From: Verrucomicrobiaceae bacterium
GTDB lineage: Bacteria; Verrucomicrobiota; Verrucomicrobiia; Verrucomicrobiales; Verrucomicrobiaceae
Direction: 5' to 3'
NCBI GenBank assembly: GCA_947458455.1
Contig: CANGYJ010000003.1
Coordinates: 186,001-250,000 of the forward strand
DNA: 64,000 nt
Made by a program: the position numbers and the translations under genes. Within the stretch, counting starts at the first letter, position 1. Each line of letters starts with the position of its first letter. Shown piece after piece: positions 45,798-55,800 of the stretch. The notes beneath the pieces were generated by a model. The model saw only the letters and a list, made by a program, of their open reading frames with translations, searched no databases and was not told the origin of the DNA.

Positions 45798-46331
45798 ATG
45801 AACATCGCCGAAACCCACGCTGCGCAGGTTTTCCTCGCCCATCACGACTTTGTGAAGGGCGTGGCGCTCAAATACGCTCCCTGGCCGGGGTTGATGGAGG
45901 ACATCACGCAGCAGGTCTTCCTCGAATTCATGGCGAAGGAGTCGAAATGGGACCTCAGCAGCGATGCGCGGCCGCTTTTGGCCACGATGACGCGCCACAT
46001 CGCCATGCGGCTGTGGCGGGAGCGCACGCGGCAGCAGCCGGAGGTGGTGCAAAAGCTCGCCGATCACATCCGCCTGCTCGCCGAGGAGCGTGAGACGCCG
46101 CCGCGCTACGAGGACGAGGTCCGCGTGCTGCGCAGCTGCCTGCAAAAACTGCCGCAGAAGAGCCGCGAACTCGTGGAGCTCTATTATTACGACGATGTCG
46201 GCACGCCGCAGATCGCCGAGCAGATCCAGATGAAGGCCGACACCGTCTGCCGCGCCCTTTCCCGCGTGCGGGAAAAGCTACGCGAGTGCATCCAGCAATC
46301 CATGAACCAGGGAGGTCACGCTCATGCTTGA
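45798..46331 (+). CDS. ECF-type RNA polymerase sigma factor
   Basis: A 177-residue sigma-70 family protein of the short type common in Verrucomicrobia and Planctomycetes. Region 2 is AWPGL-like (KYAPWPGLMEDITQQVFLEF) with RHIAMRLWRERTR, and region 4 is LQKLPQKSRELVELYYYDD followed by the DNA-binding helix-turn-helix (QIAEQIQMKADTVCRALSR). The ATG at 45798 gives the normal start. Its 3' end overlaps the FecR-LamG gene by 8 bp, so that protein is likely its regulator. Confidence 0.9.
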   Translation: MNIAETHAAQVFLAHHDFVKGVALKYAPWPGLMEDITQQVFLEFMAKESKWDLSSDARPLLATMTRHIAMRLWRERTRQQPEVVQKLADHIRLLAEERETPPRYEDEVRVLRSCLQKLPQKSRELVELYYYDDVGTPQIAEQIQMKADTVCRALSRVREKLRECIQQSMNQGGHAHA

Positions 46332-47838
46332 AGCCGACTCGCTCATCCAGCACTACCTCGAAGGCACGCTCACCGATGCCGAGGCGGAGGAACTGCACAC
46401 GCGGCTTCAAAACGACGCTCAACTCGGCTCCAAACTGCTCCAGCACTTCGAGATGGACGCCATGCTCCGCGCCACGAAACCGCTCGCGGTGCCTGGAAAG
46501 GTCATCCAGCCCGCGTTGATGCCGAAGCGCCGTTTTACCTTCGCCACCGTCACCACCGTGGCGGCCATGGCGGCCATGGCGGCCTGCATCGCGCTCATGG
46601 GCGCGTGGATGGCCATGTCGTGGCTGAAATCGGATGTGGAGGCGACCACGGCCTCCGTCGCGGTGCTCACGCGTGGCGTGAATCTCGAATGGGACTCCGC
46701 CGCCATCACGCCCGGCACGCCGCTTTCGCCGGGGTTGCTCAAACTGAAGTCCGGCATCGCCCAGATCGAGTTTTATCAAGGTGCGCGTGTCGTCATCGAA
46801 GGCCCCGCCGAGCTGCGACTCATCTCCAGCGGCGAGGCCACCTGCACGCATGGCAAGCTCAGCGCCAACGTGCCGCCGCAGGCCAAAGGTTTCCGCATCA
46901 ACACCCCGAAAGGCACCATCGTCGATCTCGGCACCGAATTCGGCCTCGATGTGAATGACGCCAGCGCTGAGGTCCATGTTTTCAAAGGCGAGGTCGAGCT
47001 GCACAAGGCCGCCGAGTCGATGAAATCGCTCAAAGAAGGCCAGGCGATGGCCTTCGCAGCCGAATCGCAGCTTCGCGCGGCAAATGCCTCCAGCTTTGCC
47101 TCGCTGAACGAAATCCATGCCCGCACCGCTTTGTCGGATCATTCGCAGTTTGAGCGCTGGCAGGCGCAAAGTGCCCAACGGAATGCCGATCCGAGTTTGA
47201 AGGCTCATTTCGACTTCCAGGACGATGAATCCGCCCGCTCGTTGCGCAATCACGCTCACGCAGGCGAGGACGGCAGCATCGTCGGCGCCTCGTGGACCAC
47301 GGGTCGCTGGCCGGAAAAGCGGGCGCTGGAGTTTCGCAACGTCAGCGACCGCGTGCGACTCAGCGTCGCCGGTGAAACGAAGGCCCTCACGATGGCCGTC
47401 TGGATGCGTGTGAACGGCCTCGACCGCTCGCTGAACTCCATTTTCATGTCTGAAGGCTGGGGCGACCGCAAAGTCCACTGGCAGATCACCCGCGAAGGCC
47501 ACATCCGCCTCGGCGTGGCCGGTTCAGCGGGCAAAGGCCACGCTGACTACGACTCGCCGGTTTTCTTCACGCCCGAGCGATTCGGCCGCTGGATGCACCT
47601 CGCTGTCGTTTTTGATCCCACCGCCAAAGAAGTCCGCCATTACGCCAACGGCGCTCTTTTGGCCCGTCTGCCCCTCAAAGACGCCTCGCCGCTCAAACTC
47701 GGCATCGCCGAACTCGGCAACTGGAACGACCGCCGCACCCGCAGCGTCGCCATCCGCCACTTGAGTGGTGCGATGGATGAGTTTGCGTTGTGGGACCGCG
47801 TGCTGGGTGAGGCGGAGATCAAGGCGATGACGAAGTGA
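46324..47838 (+). CDS. FecR-like membrane protein with C-terminal LamG domain
   Basis: A 504-residue partner of the sigma factor. The N-terminal about 70 residues are cytoplasmic (anti-sigma-like zone), one membrane helix follows (residues about 78-100, AAMAAMAACIALMGAW), then a FecR domain (GRIEFYQG-like AQIEFYQGARVVIEGPAEL, GKLSANVPPQ, FRINTPKGTIVDLGTEFG), and a LamG/concanavalin domain from about 295 (SLKAHFDFQDDESARSL...). These proteins are thought to sense an extracellular glycan or polymer. Confidence 0.88.
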   Translation: MLEADSLIQHYLEGTLTDAEAEELHTRLQNDAQLGSKLLQHFEMDAMLRATKPLAVPGKVIQPALMPKRRFTFATVTTVAAMAAMAACIALMGAWMAMSWLKSDVEATTASVAVLTRGVNLEWDSAAITPGTPLSPGLLKLKSGIAQIEFYQGARVVIEGPAELRLISSGEATCTHGKLSANVPPQAKGFRINTPKGTIVDLGTEFGLDVNDASAEVHVFKGEVELHKAAESMKSLKEGQAMAFAAESQLRAANASSFASLNEIHARTALSDHSQFERWQAQSAQRNADPSLKAHFDFQDDESARSLRNHAHAGEDGSIVGASWTTGRWPEKRALEFRNVSDRVRLSVAGETKALTMAVWMRVNGLDRSLNSIFMSEGWGDRKVHWQITREGHIRLGVAGSAGKGHADYDSPVFFTPERFGRWMHLAVVFDPTAKEVRHYANGALLARLPLKDASPLKLGIAELGNWNDRRTRSVAIRHLSGAMDEFALWDRVLGEAEIKAMTK

Positions 47839-47876
47839 TGACCGCATTGACTTTGATGACGTCATTGACGTCAAAT
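47836..47876. repeat. Degenerate heptamer repeat downstream of the FecR gene
   Basis: Reads TGATGAC, CGCATTG, ACTTTGA, TGACGTC, ATTGACG, a TGAC/GTCA-rich series of period about 7 between two convergent genes. A related series is at 48638-48712. Confidence 0.5.
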
Positions 47877-48629
47877 CGGCCGCAACCCCTTGCACTCCGG
47901 ATACGCCGAACAACCCCAGAAATCCCCTTTCGCGGACTTCCGGCGGCGCATGGGCTTTTCGCATTGAGGGCACGCGGGGGACGGCTCGGCATTGCGTTGT
48001 TCCTCGCGGGCTTCGAGCCTTCTGGTCGTCAGGCGTTCGCTGAAGCCGCCGCTTTGCTCGAAAGCCTCGCCTTGCGCGGTGATCTGGCTTTTGAGCATGT
48101 TCAGCGCTCGTCCGAGGATGATCAGCATCGCGTTTGCCACCACCACGGGGTCGGCGGTATCCAGCCAGCGGGCGTATTTGCGTCGCTGCTCCAGCGCATG
48201 CTTGGCGGACTCATGCACCATGTCATCGGAGAAGGCAGCCGCGTCCAAAGAGATGGCATTCACGGCCTTCGCCTCCGCTGAATGAACCGACCAAGGGAGC
48301 TCTCCGCGATCCAGAATGAACATCTCGTAGTCCCCGCGCAGCTCGCTGAGGCTGGCGCGGGCCAGATCGGTGAGTTTCATCTCCGTGTCCTTCGAGGTCG
48401 AGGAGCGCTCCGAGCCTTCAATGATGTTCTGGCGGCCGCTTCGGGCCGCTTGGGTCATTTGGTCGTATTGGCGGCCTTTGGGGTCATAGAACTTGTCGTC
48501 GGCCTCGCGATGGTCGTGCGTCAGAAAGCGGCGGCAGAAACGCAGGGTCTCGAGCTGCACGATAGTAGCCAAAGTAAACGAATGCAGCCTCCGAAAGCCA
48601 CCGTGTTTGTCGAAGAGTTGTTGAGGCAT
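47871..48629 (-). CDS. Four-helix-bundle suffix protein with topoisomerase-type zinc finger
   Basis: A 252-residue protein. The N-terminal part contains a long four-helix-bundle section of the S23-like suffix type (LATIVQLETLRFCRRFL, GRQYDQMTQAARSGRQNIIEGSERSS), and the C-terminus holds a Cys4 zinc ribbon CPQCEKPMRRRKSAKGDFWGCSAYPECKG like those after topoisomerase I (quoted CPQCEKPM and GCSAYPECKG). The role is unknown. It is bounded on both sides by degenerate heptamer repeats, as is the other four-helix-bundle gene at 11317. ATG at 48629 chosen. Confidence 0.82.
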   Translation of the reverse strand: MPQQLFDKHGGFRRLHSFTLATIVQLETLRFCRRFLTHDHREADDKFYDPKGRQYDQMTQAARSGRQNIIEGSERSSTSKDTEMKLTDLARASLSELRGDYEMFILDRGELPWSVHSAEAKAVNAISLDAAAFSDDMVHESAKHALEQRRKYARWLDTADPVVVANAMLIILGRALNMLKSQITAQGEAFEQSGGFSERLTTRRLEAREEQRNAEPSPACPQCEKPMRRRKSAKGDFWGCSAYPECKGLRPI

Positions 48630-48637
48630 AGGCAAGT

Positions 48638-48712
48638 GTGACGGGATTGACCTTGGTGACCTCATCGACCGTCAATCCGGTCAACAAAGTCATCAAGGTC
48701 AATCTCCGAATC
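48638..48712. repeat. Degenerate TGAC/GTCA heptamer repeat
   Basis: Series of imperfect 7-mers (ATTGACC, TTGGTGA, CCTCATC, GACCGTC, AATCCGG, TCAACAA, AGTCATC, AAGGTCA) upstream of the suffix gene and before the ThuA-like locus. Confidence 0.5.
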
Positions 48713-48764
48713 ATGCCTTTCCTCGTAAAAACACGGGATAATCACACGGCTTACTCGCCCCCGC

Positions 48765-50020
48765 ATGAAATCCCTTCTCGCTCTCGCCTTTCTCACTGCA
48801 GCCGCATTCGCCCAGCCGCGCGATATTTTCGACTACACCGGCCAAAACAACGCAGCGGCCGGCACGAAGAGGCTCGTGTTCATCGCGGCGAAGGGCACGC
48901 ATGGGGGCGGGGGGCAGCATGAGTTCTTCGCGGGGGCTTCGTATCTGGCGCGGCGCATCAATGAAACCTATCCGCAGGCTTTTTCGGTGGTGTATCCGGA
49001 GAACAACTGGCCGAAGGACCTCACCAAGGCGGATGCGATCATCTTGCTGCTAAATCATGGCGGCAAGGCGGCGGACGATGTGAACATCAAGGCGGCTTGT
49101 GATCGTGGCGCGGGCTTTGCGGCGATCCATTATGGTGTGGAGGCCTTTTCCGCGAAGGATGAATGGTATGACCACATGCGCTTGGTGTGGAGATGAAGGG
49201 CGTGACGCCAGTGCTCAGTGCCATCGCGCCGCTGAACATGGTGAAGTTCAAAGAGGGCGACAAGCCGAGTGCGCACGGTGGAAACCCGGACGCATTCGCC
49301 GATGTGAAGGCGGGCAAGACGCAGCATTTCGCGTGGGCTTTTGATTGGACGAAAGGTGGTTGCGGCTTTGGCTTCACGGGGTTTCATTTCTTTGCGAACA
49401 TGACGAACGATAGCTTCCGCACGACGATGCTAAACGGCGTGGCGTGGGTGAGCGGTTTGGAGATTCCGGCGGGCGGGATTGCGTCGAAAACACCGGCGCA
49501 GGCGGAGCTGGATGCGATGATGACCGTGGCTCGCGGTGCGGGTGCGATGCCGGTGGGCCATGCGAAGCCGGTCCTTGAGACGCCGCTCATGATGGCGAAG
49601 AATCCGAAGCCGCGCCTCATCGACATCGACGTGGCGATCAAGAACGCGAAGGAGCTGTATCTCGTCGCTTCGGATCAAGGCCGTATCTCGTGCGATTGGG
49701 CCTCGTGGATCGAGCCGCGTCTCATCCTGGCGGATGGCAAGGGCATTGACGTTACCACCTTAAAATGGAAGGGCGAGGAGCGTGGTTATGGCCGCACGCA
49801 GATCGGCAAAAACAATGCGGGTGGCCCGATCCAAGTTGAGGATCAGGTGTATGCGAATGGCATCGGCACACATGCGTCATCGACCATCGCGTATGATTTT
49901 CCGGCTGGGGTGGAGCGCTTCACCGCGAAGGGGGCGATCGATGACGGCGGCATGGTCCGCGCTGGCAAGCTGAGCGATGCGGCGATGCGCTTTCACATCT
50001 CCACCGCGCTGCTGCGGTAG
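48765..50020 (+). pseudogene. ThuA-like/NPCBM secreted protein, frameshifted
   Basis: Two overlapping frames. The first (48765-49196) gives a signal peptide (MKSLLALAFLTAAAFAQ) and a ThuA start (FIAAKGTHGGGGQHEFFAGASYLARRI, AIILLLNHGGKAADDVN). The second (49187-50020) continues MKGVTPVLSAIAPLN, GFGFTGFHFFANM..FRTTMLNGVAWV, and ends with an NPCBM-like carbohydrate module (GIGTHASSTIAYDFP). About 50 residues usually found between IHYGVE and DEWYDHMR are missing, and the frames differ by one base near 49187. The neighbouring ThuA protein at 52888 is intact. Confidence 0.75.
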
Positions 50021-50070
50021 CTTGGCCTGTTCCGCAGGAGCAGGACCACTATGGAGACCCGGCGGGCGGA

Positions 50071-51285
50071 TCAAGGGGCGGGCAGGCGCCGGATGAAACG
50101 GCCGGTGAGCACCGGGCCGATCACACAGGTTACGACGACCATGAAGAGGCTGGCATTGATGAAGCGTTCGTCGAGAAGCCTCTCCCCGGCGGCGTTGCGG
50201 GCCTGATAGCCGACGACGGCGCTGGCGAGAGTGGCGGCCATCTGAGGGATGGAAAGGCTCCAAACCACGGAGATGGATGCGGGATCGAGGCCGGTGAAGC
50301 GGCCGGTGAGGCGTGCTGCCACCCACTTGCCCAGAATGAGCACGCCGGTGAGGCCAAACACGAGGGGCCACTGGGAGGTGACGGTGTCACGCAGCACACC
50401 GAAATCCACGAGGAGGCCAGTGGCGACAAAGAAGACCGGGATGAAGAGAGTGCGTGAGACAAGCTCAAGCGACTTGATGTCGAAGCCAGCAGGGATGACG
50501 CGCTTCAAGGCAAGTCCAGCGAGGAAGGCACCGACGATGCCCTCCAGGTGGATGAGATGGGCACCCTCGGAACAGACGATGATGAAAGCGAGCAGGATCC
50601 CGATGCGGGCCTCCTGGGTGCTGCCGATGCGACGGAGGAGGAAGGCTGCGAAGCGGCTGAGGCCAAAGAGAACGAGCGGCACAAACACGAGCAACTCCGC
50701 GCCCTCGGCGGCGAGAAACCCCCAAGAGAAGCCGGTCTGGTGAATGGAGACGGTGATGGCAAGGATGATCATGGCGGCGACATCCGTGAAAAGAGTGCCT
50801 CCCACGGTGATGACGGCGGCCCGTGAATGCGTGAGGCCTGCCTTGGCGAGTAGGGGATAGGCCAGCAGGGTATGGCTGGCGATGATGGAGCCGATGAGCA
50901 AGGAGGCATTCCATTCATAGCCGCCCGCCCGGCCGAGCATGAGGCCACCAAGCAGGGGCACGAGGAAAGTGAGACTGCCGAAGACCATCGAATCGCGCCT
51001 GCATTTGTGGAACTCTTCGAGGTTCACCTCGTAACCGACGAAGAACATGAAGAGCAGCTTGCCGAGGTCGGAGAAGAAGCGGGTGCTGGAATCCTCAGCA
51101 AGCATGACGCCGAGCAGCCCGGGCCCCAGCAGCATGCCGGCGAGGAGGTAGCCGATGACAGGGGGAAGCTTGAGCCGCGCCATGATCTGGGGCAGCAGGA
51201 CGAGAAAAAGACAGATAACGGCGACGCGGCTCATCGGGGCCAGGGCCAGGAAGTGCAGGTGCGCGAGGAGGGTGTGGCAGTTCAT
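50071..51285 (-). CDS. Cation:proton antiporter (CPA2/KefB-like)
   Basis: A 404-residue inner-membrane antiporter with about twelve helices. Visible family elements are LKLPPVIGYLLAGMLLGPGLLG near residue 38, LGKLLFMFFVGYEVNLEE, and TVGGTLFTDVAAMIILAI, where the conserved TD pair lies; GIVGAFLAGLALKRVIP and LFIPVFFVATGLLVDF also match. It lacks the C-terminal TrkA-N regulatory domain, so it is a transport-only form. Exchange of Na+ or K+ for H+ is likely. Confidence 0.88.
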   Translation of the reverse strand: MNCHTLLAHLHFLALAPMSRVAVICLFLVLLPQIMARLKLPPVIGYLLAGMLLGPGLLGVMLAEDSSTRFFSDLGKLLFMFFVGYEVNLEEFHKCRRDSMVFGSLTFLVPLLGGLMLGRAGGYEWNASLLIGSIIASHTLLAYPLLAKAGLTHSRAAVITVGGTLFTDVAAMIILAITVSIHQTGFSWGFLAAEGAELLVFVPLVLFGLSRFAAFLLRRIGSTQEARIGILLAFIIVCSEGAHLIHLEGIVGAFLAGLALKRVIPAGFDIKSLELVSRTLFIPVFFVATGLLVDFGVLRDTVTSQWPLVFGLTGVLILGKWVAARLTGRFTGLDPASISVVWSLSIPQMAATLASAVVGYQARNAAGERLLDERFINASLFMVVVTCVIGPVLTGRFIRRLPAP

Positions 51286-51312
51286 GAGTTTCTTTTCAAG
51301 CTGCAGGGGTGG

Positions 51313-52439
51313 TCAGGGCCGGGCGGCAGGTGTGAGGTCTTTCACATCTTCTTCACGATGGTCACTCTCATCAATGACGGTGATGCCCGGCTTGGTGAAA
51401 TCGACGCGTTTGAGGTCGATCGTGCGCACACGGCGGTTGGACATGGTGTGGAAATAGAGGACACGCTCCTGCAAATCCGCAGCCGTGGTGATCTGGGTTG
51501 CCCCTGCGATGTCCATGGCGATTTTTTCCTGCGGGGCGGTGGTGCCGGCGGGAATGTTAAAGCTGTCGAGGATTCGAAATGCTTCGAAAACGGCCTCGTG
51601 GGATGTTTTCAGCGGCCTGGCGGAGGCGGTGAAGGCCGCGGCGCGGATGAACCGGGACGGCGGGGTGAAATCACCAGGCAGCCCGGCGAACCCTGATCCG
51701 CCGCCGAGGGGGGAGAGCTTCAATCCATCGAGGGTGATGGCGGCACGCGGAGCGGGGGAGAGGCCGATGTGGTTGCGCAGGTTGGTGAGGTGCCAGGAGT
51801 AGTCCGGGGAGTTTGTGATGACGCCGAGGAAGGCATCATGCATCTGAACGCGGCCCTTTTGCGAGATTTCCAGGATCATGCAGGCGCCTGAGGCATCGGC
51901 GATCTTCCAATGGAACGGGAGTGGTGCGCCGCCGAAGCGCGGGTCCTCTACATTGACGACGGTGACCTCGTCCAGATGCTCGCGCACCTCGGCCACGGTG
52001 CGGAAGGAGGACAGCATCCACTGCATGAAGTCTCCGACGCTGAGCGAACGGCCAGCCTGCGAGGGATCATACGGTGCGAACTCCGCGATGCCGGGAAAGT
52101 AATACATGCCGATGTAGAGACCGGCTTTATTCAGACCGTCCGGGCCGTAGTCCTGATCGTAGGCGGTGATGGTGACAAAGCCATGCCGGGAGGTCCAGCG
52201 CCTGCCTTTAGGTCCATCTGGAGTGAGCGCGGTGAAGTCCCTGCCGCGTGGGAAGATGACCAGCCGGTCATGCTTGGCATCCCCCAAGGCCATTCCACGG
52301 TGCGGGCCACGACCACCCCGCCATCTGCCGCCCGCAGGGAGATGCCAGTGCAGGCGGAGGCATTTTCAAGGGGCCCAAATGCCATGGCACTGATGGCGGC
52401 CAGACAAAGGCAGGTGGAGGAGTGAAGACGCGCTTTCAT
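51313..52439 (-). pseudogene. Choloylglycine hydrolase-like (Ntn) gene with one-base frameshift
   Basis: The N-terminus, in one frame from ATG 52439, is a signal peptide followed by [24 protein letters not shown]; the cleaved Cys would be the N-terminal nucleophile of a linear amide C-N hydrolase. The remaining 326 residues ([15 protein letters not shown] onward) are in the next frame; inserting one G in the TGG-CC junction near 52294 restores VEWALGDAKH. The rest is complete, with [16 protein letters not shown] and [10 protein letters not shown]. Either a recent pseudogene or a sequencing error. Confidence 0.8.
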
Positions 52440-52887
52440 CAGGTTCATGGTATCGGTGTGAGCAATCGAAGCGGACAGCCAAAAGCTTGGGCCAGCCTTC
52501 TGGAAGACAAGCATGAAGCCGGTAAGGGAAGGGTGCGGACCATGGGGAGATCAGGTGCCATGTCATCTTTTTTGAACCCTGATTTTCCTGAGGCAAGACG
52601 CTGGTTCCGGCTTTTGCTCAGCTCCATAAAGCTCCTCTGCTCGCTTCTTTAGCCTTCTGGGTGGCAGCAAGCAGTCGCAGCAGCGGAGGATGAATGGGCT
52701 CCATGAGCTTGATTGGATCGCATCGACGCTGCAGCGCTGCTCGCAAGGCGGCGAGACGGTGTTCGATTCTTCGCATCGACGGAACATTGTCCGGTTTTCA
52801 TCTCTCATGCGGGATGCAGTTTCCGAATCGTCTCTTTTGTCGCAAAAACACCCCGCAAAGCGACGACTTAGAAGTCCTCCTAACCGC
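52440..52887. other. Spacer, no gene seen
   Basis: About 450 bp with no convincing gene, RNA or repeat. In-frame codons upstream of 52888 exist, but the translated sequence does not resemble any protein. The promoter for the 1487-residue protein should lie here. Confidence 0.4.
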
Positions 52888-55800
52888 ATGAAACACATCC
52901 TCCTCACTCTGCTCTCGGTCGCCACCTTCGCGACGGCTGCGCCCCTAGTCTATGAAGGCACCGAAGGGCCTGGCAAAGGCAAGCACATCGTCTTCATGGC
53001 GGATGACCATGAGTATCGTTCCGAGGAGTCGCTGCCGCAGTTGGCTCGCATCTTGGCCAAACATCATGGTTTCAAGTGCACCGTCCTGTTTGGCATTGAT
53101 CCTGAGTCGGGCGAGATCGTCGGGGGGGATAAATCAAACATGCCGGGCATCGAGGCGCTGCACACCGCCGACCTCGCGGTGGTGTTTCTGCGCTTCCAGA
53201 ACTTCCCCGCGGAGCAGATGAAGCACTTCGATGATTATCTGAACCGCGGTGGTCCCGTGATCGGCATGCGCACGGCGACGCATGGCTTTAAAATGCCAAA
53301 GGATGCTCCCTTCGCGAAATACTCGTATGATTACAAAGGGACCGATTATGAACTCGGGTTCGGCCATCAGGTGCTCGGTCAGACATGGGTTGGCCACTAC
53401 GGTAAGAATCATGTGCAGAGCACTCGAATCGCCCTCGTGCCGGACAAGGCAGCGCATCCGATCCTGCGCGGTGTGAAGGACATTTGGGTGCAGGCAGGCG
53501 GTTACGTCGGCAAACCAACCGATGGCGAGATTTTGACGATGGCGCAGCCACTGGATGGCATGACACAGGACTCCCCTGCATCCAAGACACAGCCTCCGCA
53601 GCCGAGCGAGTGGACACGCTCCTATAAAAGCGCTTCGGGCAAAGTAGGCCGCGTTTTCACCTCCCTTTACGGAACATCAGAGGACATCTCGAACGAAGGC
53701 TATCGCCGCATGATGGTGAACGCCATGTTCTGGGCTGTGGGTCTGGAAGACGCGATCAAAGCGGATCTAAACGTCGCCTTTGTCGGTGCTGCGAAGCCGA
53801 ACACCTTCGGCGGCGGCGCGTATGCTCGCGGCATCAAGCCGGAGATGTATGCCGGCTTTGAAAGCCCAATTCCAGCGAACAACAACACGAAGAAGCCTGA
53901 GAAGCCAAAGAAGGAAGAGAAGCAGGCTGCGAAAGCCGAGGTTTCGGCCAAGCCCACCATCGCGACCGGCAAACCCGCTCGTTTTGTCCGTATCGAAATC
54001 CCCGGTGACAAAAAGTGCCTTCAGATCGCCGAGATCGAGATCCTGAGCGGTGGCAAAAACATCGCCAAAGGCGGCAAGGCCACGCAATCGACCACGGGAC
54101 ACGGCGGCGACGCGAGTCGTGCGATGGATGGCGACAAGAGCCCGAACTACGGCAAGGGCATGACGCACACCATCGAAAACAAGCCGAATCCCTGGTGGGA
54201 GATCGATCTCGGCGCCGCACAGCCAGTGGATGCGATCAGCCTGTGGAGCCGTCGGGGCTTCCCGGATCGTCTGGGTGATTTCACGCTGCAATTGCTCGAT
54301 GAAGGGCGCAAAGCGGTGTTTGAGCTGAAGAATGTCGCCGCGGGCGATTCGCTCACGATGGATGTCAAAGGCGGCGGCAAGATCGCTTACTTGGACTTTG
54401 ATGGGAAACCGGGCAAACCGGCGGCGAAGGGTGGTGGCGGTCGTTCCGCGCCAGCAGCGGCGAAGGAGCCTGCGCTCGTCGAGGTGCCTGCGGACTACAA
54501 AGACACGCTGCCCTTCGCTTTCAGCAAGGGCGACACCGTGGCGATCCTCGGCAATGGCCTGCCGGACCGCATGCAGCATGATGGCTGGATGGAGACGGTG
54601 CTGCAAAACGCCCTGCCAGAGCAAAACGTGCGCTTCCGCAACATGAGCGCCAGCGGCGACCGCCCGAACTCCTTCCCGCGCAGCGGCGGGCACATGCACA
54701 TGACGGATTACCTGCGCCATGTGAAGCCGGATGTCGTGTTCGCCTTCTTCGGCTACAACGAGTCCTTCGAGAACAAGCCGGACGACTTTAAAAAGCAGCT
54801 CGTCGATTTCGTGAAGTATGTGCGCGGCACGAAGCCCAATGGCAAAACCTTCCCGCGCATCGTGCTCTTCAGCCCCATCGCGCATGAGGACACGAAGAAC
54901 CCGAACGTGCCGAGCGGTGCGGAGCACAATCCGCAGCTCGAAGCCTACACCAAGGCCACCGAAGCCGCCGCGAAGGAAGCGGGCGTGGGTTTTGTCGATC
55001 TCTTCCATCCTTCGCTCGATCTTTTCAAAGCCGCGAAGGAGCCGCTCACGATCAACGGCGTGCATCTCAGCGCTGAAGGCAATCGCCAGCTCGCCGAAGT
55101 CATCGCGAAGGCCTTGCTCGCCAAGGAAGTCGTCGCCTCCGCCTCACTCGAAGAACTGCGTGAGGCCGTGATGGAGAAGGACGTGCATTGGAACGCCCGC
55201 TACCGTGCCCGCGATGGCAATGACGTGTGGGGCGGCCGCTCGACGCTCGCTTTCACCGATGGTCAAACCAACGCCGTCGTGCTCCAGCATGAGCTGACGA
55301 TGCTCGATGTCATGACCGGCAATCGCGATGCCAAAGTGTGGGCGCGATCCAAAGGCGGCGACCTCAAAGTCGATGACAGCAACGTGCCGCCACCCGTGCC
55401 GGTGATTTCCAATGTCGGTGGCAAATCCAAATCATCGAGCGCCATGAAGGAAGGCCGCACCGAATACATCAGCGGCCAGGAAGCGATCAAGCACATGGCC
55501 TTTGATCCACGCTTTGAAGTGAGCCTGTTTGCCGATGAAGCGCAGTTCCCGCAGCTCGTGAATCCCGTGCAGATGCAGGTGGATACCAAAGGTCGCCTCT
55601 GGGCCGCCGTGTGGCACACCTACCCGATGTGGGAGCCGCTCAAAGAGATGAAGGACGCTCTCGTCATCTGCCACGATGACAACAAGGACGGCAAAGCGGA
55701 TCGCCTGACCGAGTTCGCCCGCGTGCAGAATCCGCTTGGCTTTGAGTTCTGGAATGGCGGCGTCATCGTCACCTGCGCCCCGGACATCATTTTCCTCAAA

